Positions 51,901 through 61,300 of a DNA stretch of 64,000 nucleotides are shown piece after piece; position 1 is the first letter of the stretch; each line of letters opens with the position of its first letter. The stretch covers positions 172,004 to 236,003 of the forward strand of contig CAXXUP010000005.1 in assembly GCA_963662765.2 (NCBI GenBank), in the 5' to 3' direction. The position numbers and the translations under genes are program-made. The notes beneath the pieces are model-generated. The model was given only the letters and a program-made list of their open reading frames with translations. It was not told where the DNA came from and did no database searches. This DNA comes from DATMXT01 sp963662765 (lineage in GTDB: Bacteria; Bacillota; Clostridia; Oscillospirales; Feifaniaceae).

Positions 51901-53180
51901 TATAGTCCCGTCGTCTCGACGTCGAAAACCACAAACTCGCTGTCAAGCGGCAGCTCCTCGCCTGCGGCACCGTCGCCGTCATTTACAAAGTAACACTCAA
52001 CGCCGTATAAGGCTTTGATTTTATGCTTTTTGGCGGCTGCATAGACCTCCGGAAAAGCCTGGATGACCCCGTGGTCGGTGACGACAATGGCGCGGTGGCC
52101 CCAAGCCGCCGCCCGTTCGACATAGTTTGCGGCAGGCGTGATGCCGTCGAGCGCCGACATGTTGGTGTGCAGATGCAGTTCCACTCGCTTGCAAGGCGCC
52201 GTATCCTCCCGCTGCTCTCTGTCGGCCTCCATGATGTCCCGCGCCGTCACCGTGACCTCATTGTCGTACTTGTCGTACCTTGCGTCGCCCCGCACCCGCA
52301 CGCAAGTGCCCTTGGTCAGCCGAGAGAGGAGCTTATCCGGTTTTTCATCCATTAAAAACAACTTGACCATGACGGTGGAGGTATAATCAGTCACCGGAAA
52401 GAAGATTCTGGTACTCCGCCCGTCCCGCGAGGCACGACTTTCCACCCCGAGAATCTCCCCGTCGAGACAGATCCTGCCGCTGTCCATTGTGATGTCGGCG
52501 ATTCGCTCCGGCTTGTCCTTGAAACTTCGCCCATAGATGACTGGAAACTTTTGTCTCTCTTTCCCCAGCTTTTGGGACTCTGCGGCCGACTTTTCCCGCC
52601 GGGCGGCTGTAACTGAGTTCTCGGACTCGGCCTTGAGGGTTCCGTCAAACAGGACCTGGGCGGAAAATCCCAGTGTCTCTTGCAGGATTGCGCAGATATG
52701 CTCCCCGGCTCCGTTTCGACACAACGCCAAATACCCGCCGTGGGCAAGCGACACCGTCACGACTCCGTCCGCATGCGACAAGGCGCAGTCCCTTAACAGC
52801 TTGCTACAGGCGGGGCATCTCTGATCAAAAAGTTCCGAGAGCTGTGGTGCGAATGCGCCAAGTTTACCTGCGGTCCCTTCAAAGTCCGGGGACTCCTCCT
52901 GCACTGTGCTTACGGCGCGGTCCGCGGCGCCGGTTGTGCTGCCCCGGGGCTCCTCCTCAGTCGTCGTAATAGAAATGTCATCCAGCATGTAGTGGTCGAG
53001 GAGCTCCCGCGTAATGCGGTTGAGCTCCCGCTCCCCAATCGGACGTGTACCCGTTAGGGTCAGTGAAAGGCGTCGCATGTCCGCCGACATCTCGGCATTC
53101 TCGACAAATATACCCTCATATTCAAATTCAGCCCGCTCCCGCACACTGTCGGGATACATGTCACTGAGACGTTTTTTCAT
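48901..53180 (-). CDS. polC: DNA polymerase III alpha subunit PolC (Gram-positive), frameshifted in this sequence
   Basis: Replicative polymerase with built-in 3'-5' exonuclease. In order: N-terminal domain, OB-fold (about residues 230-330), PHP domain (VELHLHTNMSALDG), exonuclease inserted in the PHP region (FVVFDVETTGL, HNARFDLSF, HRACDDA), then the polymerase core (PDIDLNFSG; HPGGVMIVP) and C-terminal helix-hairpin-helix (LPGVGKNAALAIV). The frame shifts at the T run 51329-51333: adding one base continues QAGLK into NLFKLVSASNLRYFGG. The corrected length is 1426 residues, normal for PolC. ATG at 53180 follows AGGGG and overlaps ispG by 20 bp. An essential gene, so base-calling error is most likely. 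Confidence 0.93.
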
Positions 53181-54225
53181 CCATAATCCCCTTAATCTCC
53201 AGCATAAGTTCGTCAAAAAGCATGGGCTCCGAAACTTTCCGCAGAATTTTCCCCCCGCGGAAAATGAGCCCCTCACCCTCGCCGCAGGCAATACCGACGT
53301 CGGCTTCTCTAGCTTCGCCGGGACCGTTGACAGCGCACCCCATGACAGCCACCGTCAGCGGGCGCGAAAGCCCTGCGACCGCCTCTTCCACACGCCTCGC
53401 GAGCGGTATGAGATCAACTCTTGTCCGCCCGCAGGTCGGACAGGACACCACCCTGGGGCCCTCGTGCAGCCCACAGGCCGCAAGGATCGTATAAGCAGGC
53501 CCAATCTCCTGTTCCGGCGGTGCCGTCAGCGACACCCGGATCGTGTCGCCAATGCCGTCAAGCAGCAAGGCGCCGATGCCGACGGCCGAGCGCAGCGCAC
53601 CCGTCTCTGGCAGTCCCGCCTCAGTGACGCCGAGGTGCAGCGGATAGCTTGTCCGCGCCGCCAGCATATGGTTGGCCTCAATCATATCTGTAACGGTTGA
53701 GGCCTTTACAGATATGATGACGTCTTCAAACCCGCACCGGTCTAAGAGGTCCGCATGTCGCAGTGCGCTGTCTACAAGGGCGGCCGGCGTTGGCCCTCCG
53801 TAGGCTTCAAGCAGATCGCGCTCGACCGAACCGCTGTTGACCCCGATGCGGATCGGTATCCCCCGCTCTCTACAGGCGTCAGCCACCGCCCGAACCCGGT
53901 CGATAGAGCCGATGTTGCCGGGGTTGATGCGGATCTTGTCAATACCGGCCGCTACCGCCGCAAGCGCAAGCCGGTAGTCGAAGTGGATATCCGCCACAAG
54001 CGGCACCAAGGTGAGCGCCCGAATCTCAGCAAGGGCACCCGCTGCCTCCATGTCGGGAACCGCGATGCGGACGATTTTACACCCCAGGGCAGCAAGCCGG
54101 TTTGCCTGTGCGGCAGTGGCTTTGGCGTCCCCAGTGCGCGTATTGGTCATAGACTGGACGACGACGGGGTTTCCCCCGCCGATCGGCAATCCTCTCACAG
54201 TCACGGTGTGCGAAATTCTTCTCAT
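53161..54225 (-). CDS. ispG: 4-hydroxy-3-methylbut-2-enyl diphosphate synthase (IspG)
   Basis: Iron-sulfur enzyme of the MEP isoprenoid pathway, 354 residues. TIM-barrel blocks include VVVQSMTNT and RINPGNIGS; the 4Fe-4S ligands lie in SCPTCGRTRVD and MGCAVNGPGE. AGGTGG precedes the ATG. Together with dxr and uppS in the same operon it links isoprenoid supply to undecaprenyl phosphate for the cell wall. Confidence 0.97.
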   Translation of the reverse strand: MRRISHTVTVRGLPIGGGNPVVVQSMTNTRTGDAKATAAQANRLAALGCKIVRIAVPDMEAAGALAEIRALTLVPLVADIHFDYRLALAAVAAGIDKIRINPGNIGSIDRVRAVADACRERGIPIRIGVNSGSVERDLLEAYGGPTPAALVDSALRHADLLDRCGFEDVIISVKASTVTDMIEANHMLAARTSYPLHLGVTEAGLPETGALRSAVGIGALLLDGIGDTIRVSLTAPPEQEIGPAYTILAACGLHEGPRVVSCPTCGRTRVDLIPLARRVEEAVAGLSRPLTVAVMGCAVNGPGEAREADVGIACGEGEGLIFRGGKILRKVSEPMLFDELMLEIKGIMDEKTSQ

Positions 54226-54232
54226 ATTCCAC

Positions 54233-55303
54233 CTATTTGAACAGTTTGATGATGTCTTGGTAGGTCACATAGACTACGAGCGTCATCAGAGCAGCAAATC
54301 CTGCGAAGTTGATCCAGCCCTCGGCCTCACGTTTGAGCGGTTTTCCCCGGATGAGTTCAATAAGAATGAGCAGCAGCCTGCCGCCGTCCAACGCCGGGAA
54401 GGGCAGCAGATTGATGATTCCGATGTTGATGCTGATGAAGACCATGAAGTAGACAAGCGAATTGAACCCCTGCTTCGACACCTCGCCGATGGCCTGCGTC
54501 GTGGCGACCGGTCCCGAAAGCTGGCTTAAGGGGATTTCTCCGCGGATAAGTCCCGAAACTGAGGCATAGACCTCCCGTACAATGGCGTAGCACCGAAAGA
54601 TGCTCTCTTTTGCCACCGTCAGCGGGTTGACCCCAAGGCGGGAGCAGTAGAAGTCCGGGTAGGAGTAAGTGACTCCCTGATCCTCGTAAGTCGGAAACAC
54701 GATATCGGGGAGGATGATGGTCTCCCCTTCCCGGACGACCGTAAGGTCGAGCGGACGGCCCTCCGAGCGCATGAGGCTGTAGATGATATCCGAACTGATG
54801 TGAATTCGCTCGCCCTCGATGGCAACGATTTTGTCGCCGGGCAAAAGTCCGTACCCGGCCGAGAGGTTCTCTTCTTTGTAGGAGGCCACCGTCGTCGATG
54901 GGATGACGCCGATGGTGATAACCAGCAGCGTCATGGCGAAAAAGGCCGTGGCGAGGTTCATGGCGGGGCCTGCGAACATCGTGAACGCCCGCTTGCCGAT
55001 CGTCGCCTCCGGAAATGGGCAGCCCACGGGGGACTGTACAGGTTCGGTCTTTACGGGCTCCCTCTGCGTTTCCCCTTCTGCGGGCGGCACCATGCCGTCC
55101 TCCTCGCCCTCCATGCGCACATAGCCGCCGATGGGCAAAATCCGCAGCGAATAGGCGGTGCCGTTTTTCGTAAATCCGAATAGCTTCGGCCCCATGCCGA
55201 TCGAAAACTCGAGCACGGCGATACCGGCCCACTTTGCCGCGAAAAAGTGGCCGAGCTCGTGCGATATGATGAGTAAACTGAATGCGATTATTGCTGCGAC
55301 CAA
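54233..55303 (-). CDS. rseP: Site-2 protease RseP (M50 family)
   Basis: Intramembrane zinc metalloprotease of 356 residues that cleaves anti-sigma factors and signal peptide remnants. HELGH is at about residues 15-19 in the first helix; a PDZ domain follows around residues 125-205; the third metal ligand region NLLPFPALDGGRLL is near the C-terminus. The start is TTG at 55303 with GAGGTG upstream, inside the end of dxr (16-bp overlap). Confidence 0.96.
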   Translation of the reverse strand: MVAAIIAFSLLIISHELGHFFAAKWAGIAVLEFSIGMGPKLFGFTKNGTAYSLRILPIGGYVRMEGEEDGMVPPAEGETQREPVKTEPVQSPVGCPFPEATIGKRAFTMFAGPAMNLATAFFAMTLLVITIGVIPSTTVASYKEENLSAGYGLLPGDKIVAIEGERIHISSDIIYSLMRSEGRPLDLTVVREGETIILPDIVFPTYEDQGVTYSYPDFYCSRLGVNPLTVAKESIFRCYAIVREVYASVSGLIRGEIPLSQLSGPVATTQAIGEVSKQGFNSLVYFMVFISINIGIINLLPFPALDGGRLLLILIELIRGKPLKREAEGWINFAGFAALMTLVVYVTYQDIIKLFK

Positions 55304-56433
55304 GCGCTGATCACCTCATTTGCCAAATCTCTTGCGGCTAAGTCTGCCGCAAGAATACTATCGAGTGTCGGTTCCTTTAAGTCTGTGCGCTCAAGAACAG
55401 CCCGGCAGACGCCTTCAATGCCCAAAAACGGCAGAGCTCCCGCCAAAAATGCGCTCACTGCCGCTTCGTTTGCCGCATTTAAGGCGGCGGGCAGCGTACC
55501 GCCCCGGCCTGCGGCCTCCCTGCACAAGGCAAGGCAGCCAAACGTTTCGGTGTCGGGACGCGCAAGAGAGAGCGAGGTCAGCTGATCGAAATCGAGCCGG
55601 CCCCCTGCCGTCCCCCGGACAGGCCATGTCAGGGCAAGCCGGATTGGGGTCTTCATATCCGGGCACCCGAGCTGAGCCATGATGGTGCCGTCCGAATACT
55701 CGACCATAGAGTGTATGATGCTCTCCCGGTGTACGATGACTTCTATTTTGTCTAGCGGTACACCGAAGAGCCACATGGCCTCAATCACTTCAAAGCCCTT
55801 GTTCATTAAGGTCGCAGAATCGACCGTGATTTTGGCCCCCATGGACCAGGAGGGGTGCTTTAAGGCCTGCTCCCTTGTGACGCCGGCAAGCTGCGCCCTT
55901 GTCATTCCGAAAAAGGGTCCGCCCGAAGCCGTCAGCAAAATTCGGCTGACAGCACCTCCGGCTGCGGCTAAAAGGCACTGGAAAATGGCCGCGTGTTCAC
56001 TGTCCACCGGCAGGATATGGACTCCCTTGCGTTTTGCCAGTGGTATGACATAGGCGCCCGCCGCCACCAACGTCTCCTTGTTGGCGAGGGCGATCCGCTT
56101 GCCGGCCTCGATGGCGGTTACGGTCGGAAGGATTCCGGCCGCGCCGACAATGGCCGAAACCACCGTCTCCGCTTCCGTATGGGCTGCCGCCCTGCAGACC
56201 CCCGCCTGTCCCGCCGCGACTTCAATGCCGGTTCCGAAGAGCCGGTCCTTAAGGACTTTTGCGGCCCCCTCATCTGCCATGGCGACAAGCAGAGGACGGC
56301 AGGCTCTCGCCTGCCGCTCGATGACGTCGGTGCTGCTGCCGGCCGCAAGGGCCGCAATTTTTATTCCGAGCTCCCCGGCGACTTCAATTGTCTGTCGGCC
56401 GATGGAGCCGGTCGAACCAAGTACTGTGATCAT
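55288..56433 (-). CDS. dxr: 1-deoxy-D-xylulose 5-phosphate reductoisomerase
   Basis: Second step of the MEP pathway, NADPH-dependent, 381 residues. The N-terminal nucleotide loop is LGSTGSIGRQT; ANKETLVAAG and ILPVDSEHAAIFQ are active-site blocks, and LTASGGPF and HPSWSMGAKITVDSAT follow. The ATG overlaps the cdsA stop. Operon with ispG and uppS. Confidence 0.98.
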   Translation of the reverse strand: MITVLGSTGSIGRQTIEVAGELGIKIAALAAGSSTDVIERQARACRPLLVAMADEGAAKVLKDRLFGTGIEVAAGQAGVCRAAAHTEAETVVSAIVGAAGILPTVTAIEAGKRIALANKETLVAAGAYVIPLAKRKGVHILPVDSEHAAIFQCLLAAAGGAVSRILLTASGGPFFGMTRAQLAGVTREQALKHPSWSMGAKITVDSATLMNKGFEVIEAMWLFGVPLDKIEVIVHRESIIHSMVEYSDGTIMAQLGCPDMKTPIRLALTWPVRGTAGGRLDFDQLTSLSLARPDTETFGCLALCREAAGRGGTLPAALNAANEAAVSAFLAGALPFLGIEGVCRAVLERTDLKEPTLDSILAADLAARDLANEVISAWSQQ

Positions 56434-57251
56434 GAGATAAACCCCGAAAGGGACGCGACAAAGTAGATAAGCGGTGCAACTAAGGCAAAGCTGTCGAACC
56501 GGTCATACATGCCGCCGTGTCCCGGAATGAGCTGGCTGTAATCCTTCACGCCATACGTCCGCTTGACGGCGGAGGCCAGAAGGTCTCCGAACTGGGCGAC
56601 GATGGAGACCAAGGCACCCAGCGCCGTGATGACGGCATAGCCAACCGTCAGTCCAAACCTTGTATTGATGACATACCCCGCCGCGGCAAAGGCCACCGCG
56701 GTGCAGGTAACCGAGCCGATACACCCTTCCACCGTCTTGTTAGGCGAGATGGCCGAACCCAGTTTGTGACGGCCGAAGAGTTTTCCGGAGACTTGCGCCA
56801 TCGTGTCTGACACCCAGACCCCAAGGAAGGTCAAAATGAGGTAATAGAGCCCATTTTCAAGCTGCCGTGACATGACGGCACTGCCGATGAAGACCGGCAG
56901 CATGACCGAAAATGCTGCGCAGTGGACGGCATTTTCAAGCTTCAGCGTGTCAAAGTGCAGAATATACAGTACGATGATCATAAGCAGGTAGACGTAAATC
57001 ACAAGGCGGATGATCCCCGGCAAAAAAACCGGTAAAAACGGATACGCCGCCGCAAACACGAGGGCAATGGGCATGAAGAGCTTACTCTCGGCGCTCCCTG
57101 TGACATGCAGCGCGTCATAGACGCAGCCGACCGACACCACCGCCATGGCAAAGCTCAGCACCGGTGTATCCGAGAAGTAGAAGACCGGCAGCATAAGGAG
57201 AAAGTATGCGGCGCCCGAGAGAAAGCGCGGGGTCAGGATCTTTTTCATCAC
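56430..57251 (-). CDS. cdsA: Phosphatidate cytidylyltransferase
   Basis: Makes CDP-diacylglycerol for phospholipid synthesis. A 273-residue membrane protein with about eight helices and the CdsA signature SPNKTVEGCIGS, followed near the C-terminus by KDYSQLIPGHGGMYDRFDS. The first codon is GTG at 57251 with an ATG right behind it; either could be used. It lies 4 bp after uppS. Confidence 0.96.
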   Translation of the reverse strand: MMKKILTPRFLSGAAYFLLMLPVFYFSDTPVLSFAMAVVSVGCVYDALHVTGSAESKLFMPIALVFAAAYPFLPVFLPGIIRLVIYVYLLMIIVLYILHFDTLKLENAVHCAAFSVMLPVFIGSAVMSRQLENGLYYLILTFLGVWVSDTMAQVSGKLFGRHKLGSAISPNKTVEGCIGSVTCTAVAFAAAGYVINTRFGLTVGYAVITALGALVSIVAQFGDLLASAVKRTYGVKDYSQLIPGHGGMYDRFDSFALVAPLIYFVASLSGFIS

Positions 57252-57255
57252 TTCG

Positions 57256-57966
57256 TCACTTCTTTACGCCGCCGAATCGCCTCTCCCGGCTCTGAAAGTC
57301 GGCGATGGCGCCAAGCAGCTCCTCTTTTGTAAAGTCAGGCCAGAGGCAGTCCGTGAATACCAGTTCGCTATATGCACATTGCCACAGCATGAAGCCCGAC
57401 AGCCGATACTCCCCCGATGTCCGGATAACAAGCTCAGGGTCGGGCTGACCGGCCGTGTAGAGGTGGCCCTCAATATCCGCTTCAGTGATGGACCGGCCTT
57501 TATCGGCGAAAGCGCGGTTTGCAGCCCCCACAAGCTCCGCCCGCCCCCCGTAGTTGATAGCGATGTTGGCTTGCAGGGCGTCCGGCTCTAAGTTCATCCC
57601 GGTCACTTCGGTGATGAGGTCCCCCAGCTCGCTGCCCGCAAAAACCTCTGTGTCCCCGAGGATGTTGATGTGGATGTTACGGGTCAAAAGCTCGGTCTTG
57701 GCGCTTTGCAGATAGTCGCGGAATAGGTGCATGATGGCTTTAACCTCTTCAGGCGGCCGCTTCCAGTTCTCAGTCGAGAAAGCGTAGACCGTGAAGTATT
57801 TGATCCCGATTTCTTGACAGAATAAAGCGATTTCCTGAAACTTTTTAGCCCCTTCGATGTGGCCTGCCTGCCGCGGCAACCCGCGGCGGGCGGCCCATCT
57901 GCCGTTGCCGTCCATAATAATGGCGATATGAGCCGGAATCCGGCTCATATCAACGTTTGACGTCAT
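57256..57966 (-). CDS. uppS: Undecaprenyl diphosphate synthase (isoprenyl transferase)
   Basis: Condenses isopentenyl diphosphate units to the C55 carrier for wall synthesis, 236 residues. The catalytic aspartate is in IIMDGNGRWA; further blocks are YAFSTENWKRP, INYGGRAEL and the C-terminal DPELVIRTSGEYRLSGF. ATG overlaps the frr stop by 4 bp. Confidence 0.97.
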   Translation of the reverse strand: MTSNVDMSRIPAHIAIIMDGNGRWAARRGLPRQAGHIEGAKKFQEIALFCQEIGIKYFTVYAFSTENWKRPPEEVKAIMHLFRDYLQSAKTELLTRNIHINILGDTEVFAGSELGDLITEVTGMNLEPDALQANIAINYGGRAELVGAANRAFADKGRSITEADIEGHLYTAGQPDPELVIRTSGEYRLSGFMLWQCAYSELVFTDCLWPDFTKEELLGAIADFQSRERRFGGVKK

Positions 57967-58517
57967 ACTTCGAGAATCTCCTTCTCTTTGGCGGCGACCG
58001 CTTCGTCCACCTTCTTGATGAATTTGTCGGTCATATCCTGCATATCTTTTTCGGCGGCCTTGAGGTCATCCTCGGTGATTTCCGATTTTTTCTTCTGCTC
58101 CTTAAACTTCTCCACAGCGTCTCTGCGAATGTTGCGGATGGCCACCTTGGTTTCCTCGCCCGACTTGCGAATCTGCTTGGCGATGGCAAGTCTGCGCTCC
58201 TCGGTGAGCGGCGGAAACATGAGCCGGATGGCATTGCCGTCGTTTTGAGGGTTGATACCGATGTCGGAGGCCAAAATGGCCTTTTCGATGCCCTTCATGG
58301 CGCTTTTGTCGTAGGGGGTGATGCTGAGGGTACGGGCTTCGGTGACCGAAACAGATGCCATCTGGTTGATGGGCGTCGGGGAACCGTAATACTCCACCGT
58401 CAGTTTGTCCAAGACGCCCGGGTTTGCTCGCCCGGCGCGGATTGCCTTAAACTCATCGGCCTGAAAGCTCAGCGCTTTTTGCATTTTCGACTCGTAAGGG
58501 GTGTACATCTCCTTCAT
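57963..58517 (-). CDS. frr: Ribosome recycling factor
   Basis: Splits post-termination ribosomes with EF-G. The 184 residues match the family: MQKALSF near the start, IRAGRANPGVLDKLTVEYYG, ITPYDKSAM, and PPLTEERR. GGGAGG lies 9 bases before the ATG at 58517. Because pyrH just upstream is frameshifted, the two genes read as one open frame here, which is an artefact rather than a fusion. Confidence 0.97.
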   Translation of the reverse strand: MKEMYTPYESKMQKALSFQADEFKAIRAGRANPGVLDKLTVEYYGSPTPINQMASVSVTEARTLSITPYDKSAMKGIEKAILASDIGINPQNDGNAIRLMFPPLTEERRLAIAKQIRKSGEETKVAIRNIRRDAVEKFKEQKKKSEITEDDLKAAEKDMQDMTDKFIKKVDEAVAAKEKEILEV

Positions 58518-58536
58518 TTCGCATATCCTCCCTGCA

Positions 58537-59255
58537 TTATTCTGATATGGTTGTGCCGATGCGCTCGCCCATAGCAGCCCTGACAATGTTGTGCGGGTCG
58601 CTGATTCCAATACAAATACCACAATCGGAATCCGATTGTCCATGCACAGCGACGTCGCAGTTGTGTCCATGACTCCGAGGCGGCGGTTTAAAACGTCGAG
58701 ATAGGTCAGCTCCGGCAGGAACTTGGCCGTCTTGTCAATGGCGGGATCCGCCGAGTAAACACCGCTCACCGTCTTGGCCAGCAGGATTGCATCGGCGTTG
58801 ATTTCAGCGGCCCGAAGGGCGGCTGCCGTATCGGTCGAGAAGTACGGATTGCCGGTTCCGCCGGCAAAAATGACTACATATCCCTTTTTTAAGTGGGATT
58901 CAGCCCTGCCCCGGATGTAGGGTTCGGCGATCTGACGCATTTCAATGGCGGTCTGAAGCCTGGTCTCGACCCCCATAGACAGCAGGGCATCGGTCAAGGC
59001 GATGCCGTTGATGACGGTGGCCAGCATGCCTGCGTGGTCGGCCCTTGTGCGGTCCATCTGCTGGGCGCTTCTGCCGCGCCAGAAGTTTCCGCCGCCGCAG
59101 ACAATGCCCACCTGCACCCCCATGTCCACAATCTGCCGGATTTCCTCGCAGATTGCGTGCACCGTCTGTTCGTCGATCCCGAATTTGCTCGGTCCCGCGA
59201 GCGACTCTCCGCTGATTTTCAGCAGCACCCGCTTGTATTTCGGTGCGTTGTCCAA
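58537..59255 (-). CDS. pyrH: UMP kinase, frameshifted near the C-terminus in this sequence
   Basis: Phosphorylates UMP to UDP. KRVLLKISGESLAG at the N-terminus, GGGNFWRGR, and DTTATSLCMDNRIPIVVF are family blocks. The frame is lost between 58604 and 58620. The tail ISDPHNIVRAAMGERIGTTISE follows in another frame and ends with TAA at 58537-58539. The region GTATTTGTATTGG contains either a 5-base insertion, giving 237 residues when removed, or a one-base loss. The start is TTG at 59255 with GGGAGG upstream and a consensus promoter. It is essential in most bacteria, so an assembly error is likely. Confidence 0.92.
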
Positions 59256-59287
59256 TATGGCACCTCCCGAAAATTCACTCTTGTAGC

Positions 59288-59316
59288 ATTATACAATAGT
59301 TTGAGGCAAAGTTCAA
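59288..59316 (-). promoter_or_regulatory. Promoter of the pyrH-frr-uppS-cdsA-dxr-rseP-ispG-polC group
   Basis: TTGAAC (59311-59316) and TATAAT (59288-59293) with 17-bp spacing on the minus strand, 33 bp before the pyrH start. Confidence 0.8.
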
Positions 59317-59382
59317 CGTTAAAACACTTAACACTGCGTCAAAATCCTTGTGCGGTATTTCGGTGCAGCTTCAAACTTAGAA

Positions 59383-59411
59383 AAGTGGCGCGGCATGCTG
59401 CCGCGCCACTT
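59383..59411 (-). terminator. Terminator after tsf
   Basis: A 13-bp perfect stem (AAGTGGCGCGGCA/TGCCGCGCCACTT, TGC loop) followed by TTCTAAG on the minus strand, 13 bp past the tsf stop. Confidence 0.85.
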
Positions 59412-59424
59412 GAAAATATGCGAT

Positions 59425-60330
59425 TTACTTGTTGCCGGTCATCTTGGCGATCTCAGCCGCAAAGTCTTCTTCCTTCTTTGCGATGCCCTCGCCCTTTTCG
59501 TAGCGGACAAACTGCGCAATCTTGATGGAACCGCCCAGCGCCTTCGCGGTCTCTGTGGTGTACTGCGCAACCGACTTCTCGGCATCCTTCACGAAAGGCT
59601 GCTCAACAAGGCAGCTCTCCTTGTAGAACTTCCCGATGCGCCCCATGACCATCTTCTCTGCGATGGCCGCCGGCTTGCCCTCGTTGATGGCCTGCGCGGC
59701 GAGGATTTTCTTCTCCTCTTCGAGCACTTCGGCCGGAACCGAGGCCTTATCGAGGAAACCGGGGGAGGCCGCTGCAATCTGCATGCAGATGTCCTTGGCA
59801 TATTCGGTGAATCCATCCTTGCCGGCGCAGTCGGTGTCAAACCTGACCATAACGCCGATACGGCCGCCGCCGTGGATATAGGTCTCAACGACCCCGTCGT
59901 ATACTGTGAAGCGGCGCAGCTTGAGGTTCTCTCCGATGGTGAGAATTTTCTCGCGCAGCATCTCTTCAACCGTGTACTTATCGTCATACTTGGCAGCTAA
60001 AAGCTCCTCCACAGTGGAGGCGCCGGATGTTAATGCAGCCTTGCCGCAACCGGACACAAAGGCCTGGAAGTCGGCATTCTTGGCGACGAAGTCGGTCTCG
60101 GAGTTGACTTCGACTAAAACGCCCTTGTCGCCAGCGATTACTGCCGAGACAATGCCTTCGGCGGCGATGCGGCCGGCTTTTTTGGCAGCGGCCGAAAGGC
60201 CCTTCTCACGCAGATACTCGATGGCCTTATCCATGTCGCCGTCGGTTTCGGTGAGCGCTTTTTTGCAATCCATCATTCCGCAGCCCGTCTTTTCACGAAG
60301 TGCTGCGACGTCTTTCGCTGTAAATGCCAT
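59425..60330 (-). CDS. tsf: Translation elongation factor Ts
   Basis: Nucleotide exchange factor for EF-Tu, 301 residues. The N-terminal UBA-like domain has VAALREKTGCGMMDCKKAL and the core has the signature VEVNSETDFVAKN; the dimerisation region follows. GGAGGGAATA precedes the ATG. It lies 18 bp downstream of rpsB, the usual rpsB-tsf operon. Confidence 0.98.
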   Translation of the reverse strand: MAFTAKDVAALREKTGCGMMDCKKALTETDGDMDKAIEYLREKGLSAAAKKAGRIAAEGIVSAVIAGDKGVLVEVNSETDFVAKNADFQAFVSGCGKAALTSGASTVEELLAAKYDDKYTVEEMLREKILTIGENLKLRRFTVYDGVVETYIHGGGRIGVMVRFDTDCAGKDGFTEYAKDICMQIAAASPGFLDKASVPAEVLEEEKKILAAQAINEGKPAAIAEKMVMGRIGKFYKESCLVEQPFVKDAEKSVAQYTTETAKALGGSIKIAQFVRYEKGEGIAKKEEDFAAEIAKMTGNK

Positions 60331-60348
60331 TATTATTCCCTCCTGACC

Positions 60349-61077
60349 TTATATCGCCGCTGAATCGCCTTTGTCCTCTTCAAGCTCAAACTGCTCGCCC
60401 TGCCTCGCCTCAACCACGGCATCGGCAATGACGCTGGTGATGAGCTTAACGGCACGGATCGCGTCGTCGTTGCCGGGGATGATATAGTCGATCTCGTCGG
60501 GGTCGCAGTTGGTGTCGACAATGGCCACAATCGGGATACCGAGGCTGCGGGCCTCGGAAATTGCGATGCGCTCCTTGCGGGGATCGACGACGAAGAGAGC
60601 CGAGGGGAGCTTCGTCATATTCTTAATGCCACCGAGAAACTTCTCAAGCTTCTCGATTTCGCCGTTGAGTTTGATGACTTCCTTCTTGGGCAGCACGTCG
60701 AACGTGCCGTCTGTCTCCATCTTGCGCAGCTGGGACAGCCGGTCGATGCGCTTGCGGATGGTCTTGAAGTTGGTCAGCATGCCGCCCAGCCACCTGGCGT
60801 TGACGTAGTACATGCCGATCCGCTCGGCCTCCTCCTTGATGGAGTCCATGGCCTGCTTCTTGGTTCCGACGAACAGGATTGTGCCGCCATTTCCTGCAAG
60901 CTCCTTGACGAAATTGTAGGCTTCGTCGATTTTGCGGACTGTCTTCTGAAGATCAATGATATAGATGCCGTTGCGCTCCGTGAAAATGTAGGGAGCCATT
61001 TTGGGGTTCCAGCGCCTTGTCTGATGACCGAAGTGAACACCGGACTCAAGGAGCTGCTTCATGGATACGACTGCCAT
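60349..61077 (-). CDS. rpsB: 30S ribosomal protein S2
   Basis: Small-subunit protein of 242 residues. Recognised by LESGVHFGHQTRRWNPKM, IYIIDLQKT, NARWLGGMLTNF and VDTNCDPDEIDYIIPGNDDA. AGGAGG lies before the ATG at 61077. The transcript has an untranslated leader of about 140 bases. Confidence 0.98.
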   Translation of the reverse strand: MAVVSMKQLLESGVHFGHQTRRWNPKMAPYIFTERNGIYIIDLQKTVRKIDEAYNFVKELAGNGGTILFVGTKKQAMDSIKEEAERIGMYYVNARWLGGMLTNFKTIRKRIDRLSQLRKMETDGTFDVLPKKEVIKLNGEIEKLEKFLGGIKNMTKLPSALFVVDPRKERIAISEARSLGIPIVAIVDTNCDPDEIDYIIPGNDDAIRAVKLITSVIADAVVEARQGEQFELEEDKGDSAAI

Positions 61078-61222
61078 AGATTTTTCCTCCTGTTGGTTTT
61101 TTCCTCCACCTTCGTTCATTGCGGCGGCAAACCGGACTCCGGCACCATGTCACAGCTAGCGAGGTGTGTGAAATAATTTTTTTGCGGTACACATGCGGTT
61201 TTCGCATTCATACAGCTTGAAT

Positions 61223-61251
61223 ATTCTAGCACAGTCAAAGAGAATTTGCAA
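61223..61251 (-). promoter_or_regulatory. Promoter of rpsB-tsf
   Basis: TTGCAA (61246-61251) and TAGAAT (61223-61228) with 17-bp spacing on the minus strand. The leader from about 61216 to 61078 has short GC stems but no motif I recognise. Confidence 0.7.
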
Positions 61252-61300
61252 GTGCTATTTCTCATGATCCACCAATATTATGGCCGGGCAAACCCTGTAT

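Noticed and set aside
48901..53180. Two overlapping frames that look like two separate DNA polymerase genes
   Set aside because: They are consecutive parts of one PolC joined by adding one base in the T run at 51329-51333; the domain order is continuous.
57963..59255. A continuous frame that reads as a PyrH-Frr fusion protein
   Set aside because: The junction sequence is unrelated to either family, the missing PyrH tail is present in another frame, and frr has its own ribosome site and ATG. It is a product of the pyrH frameshift.
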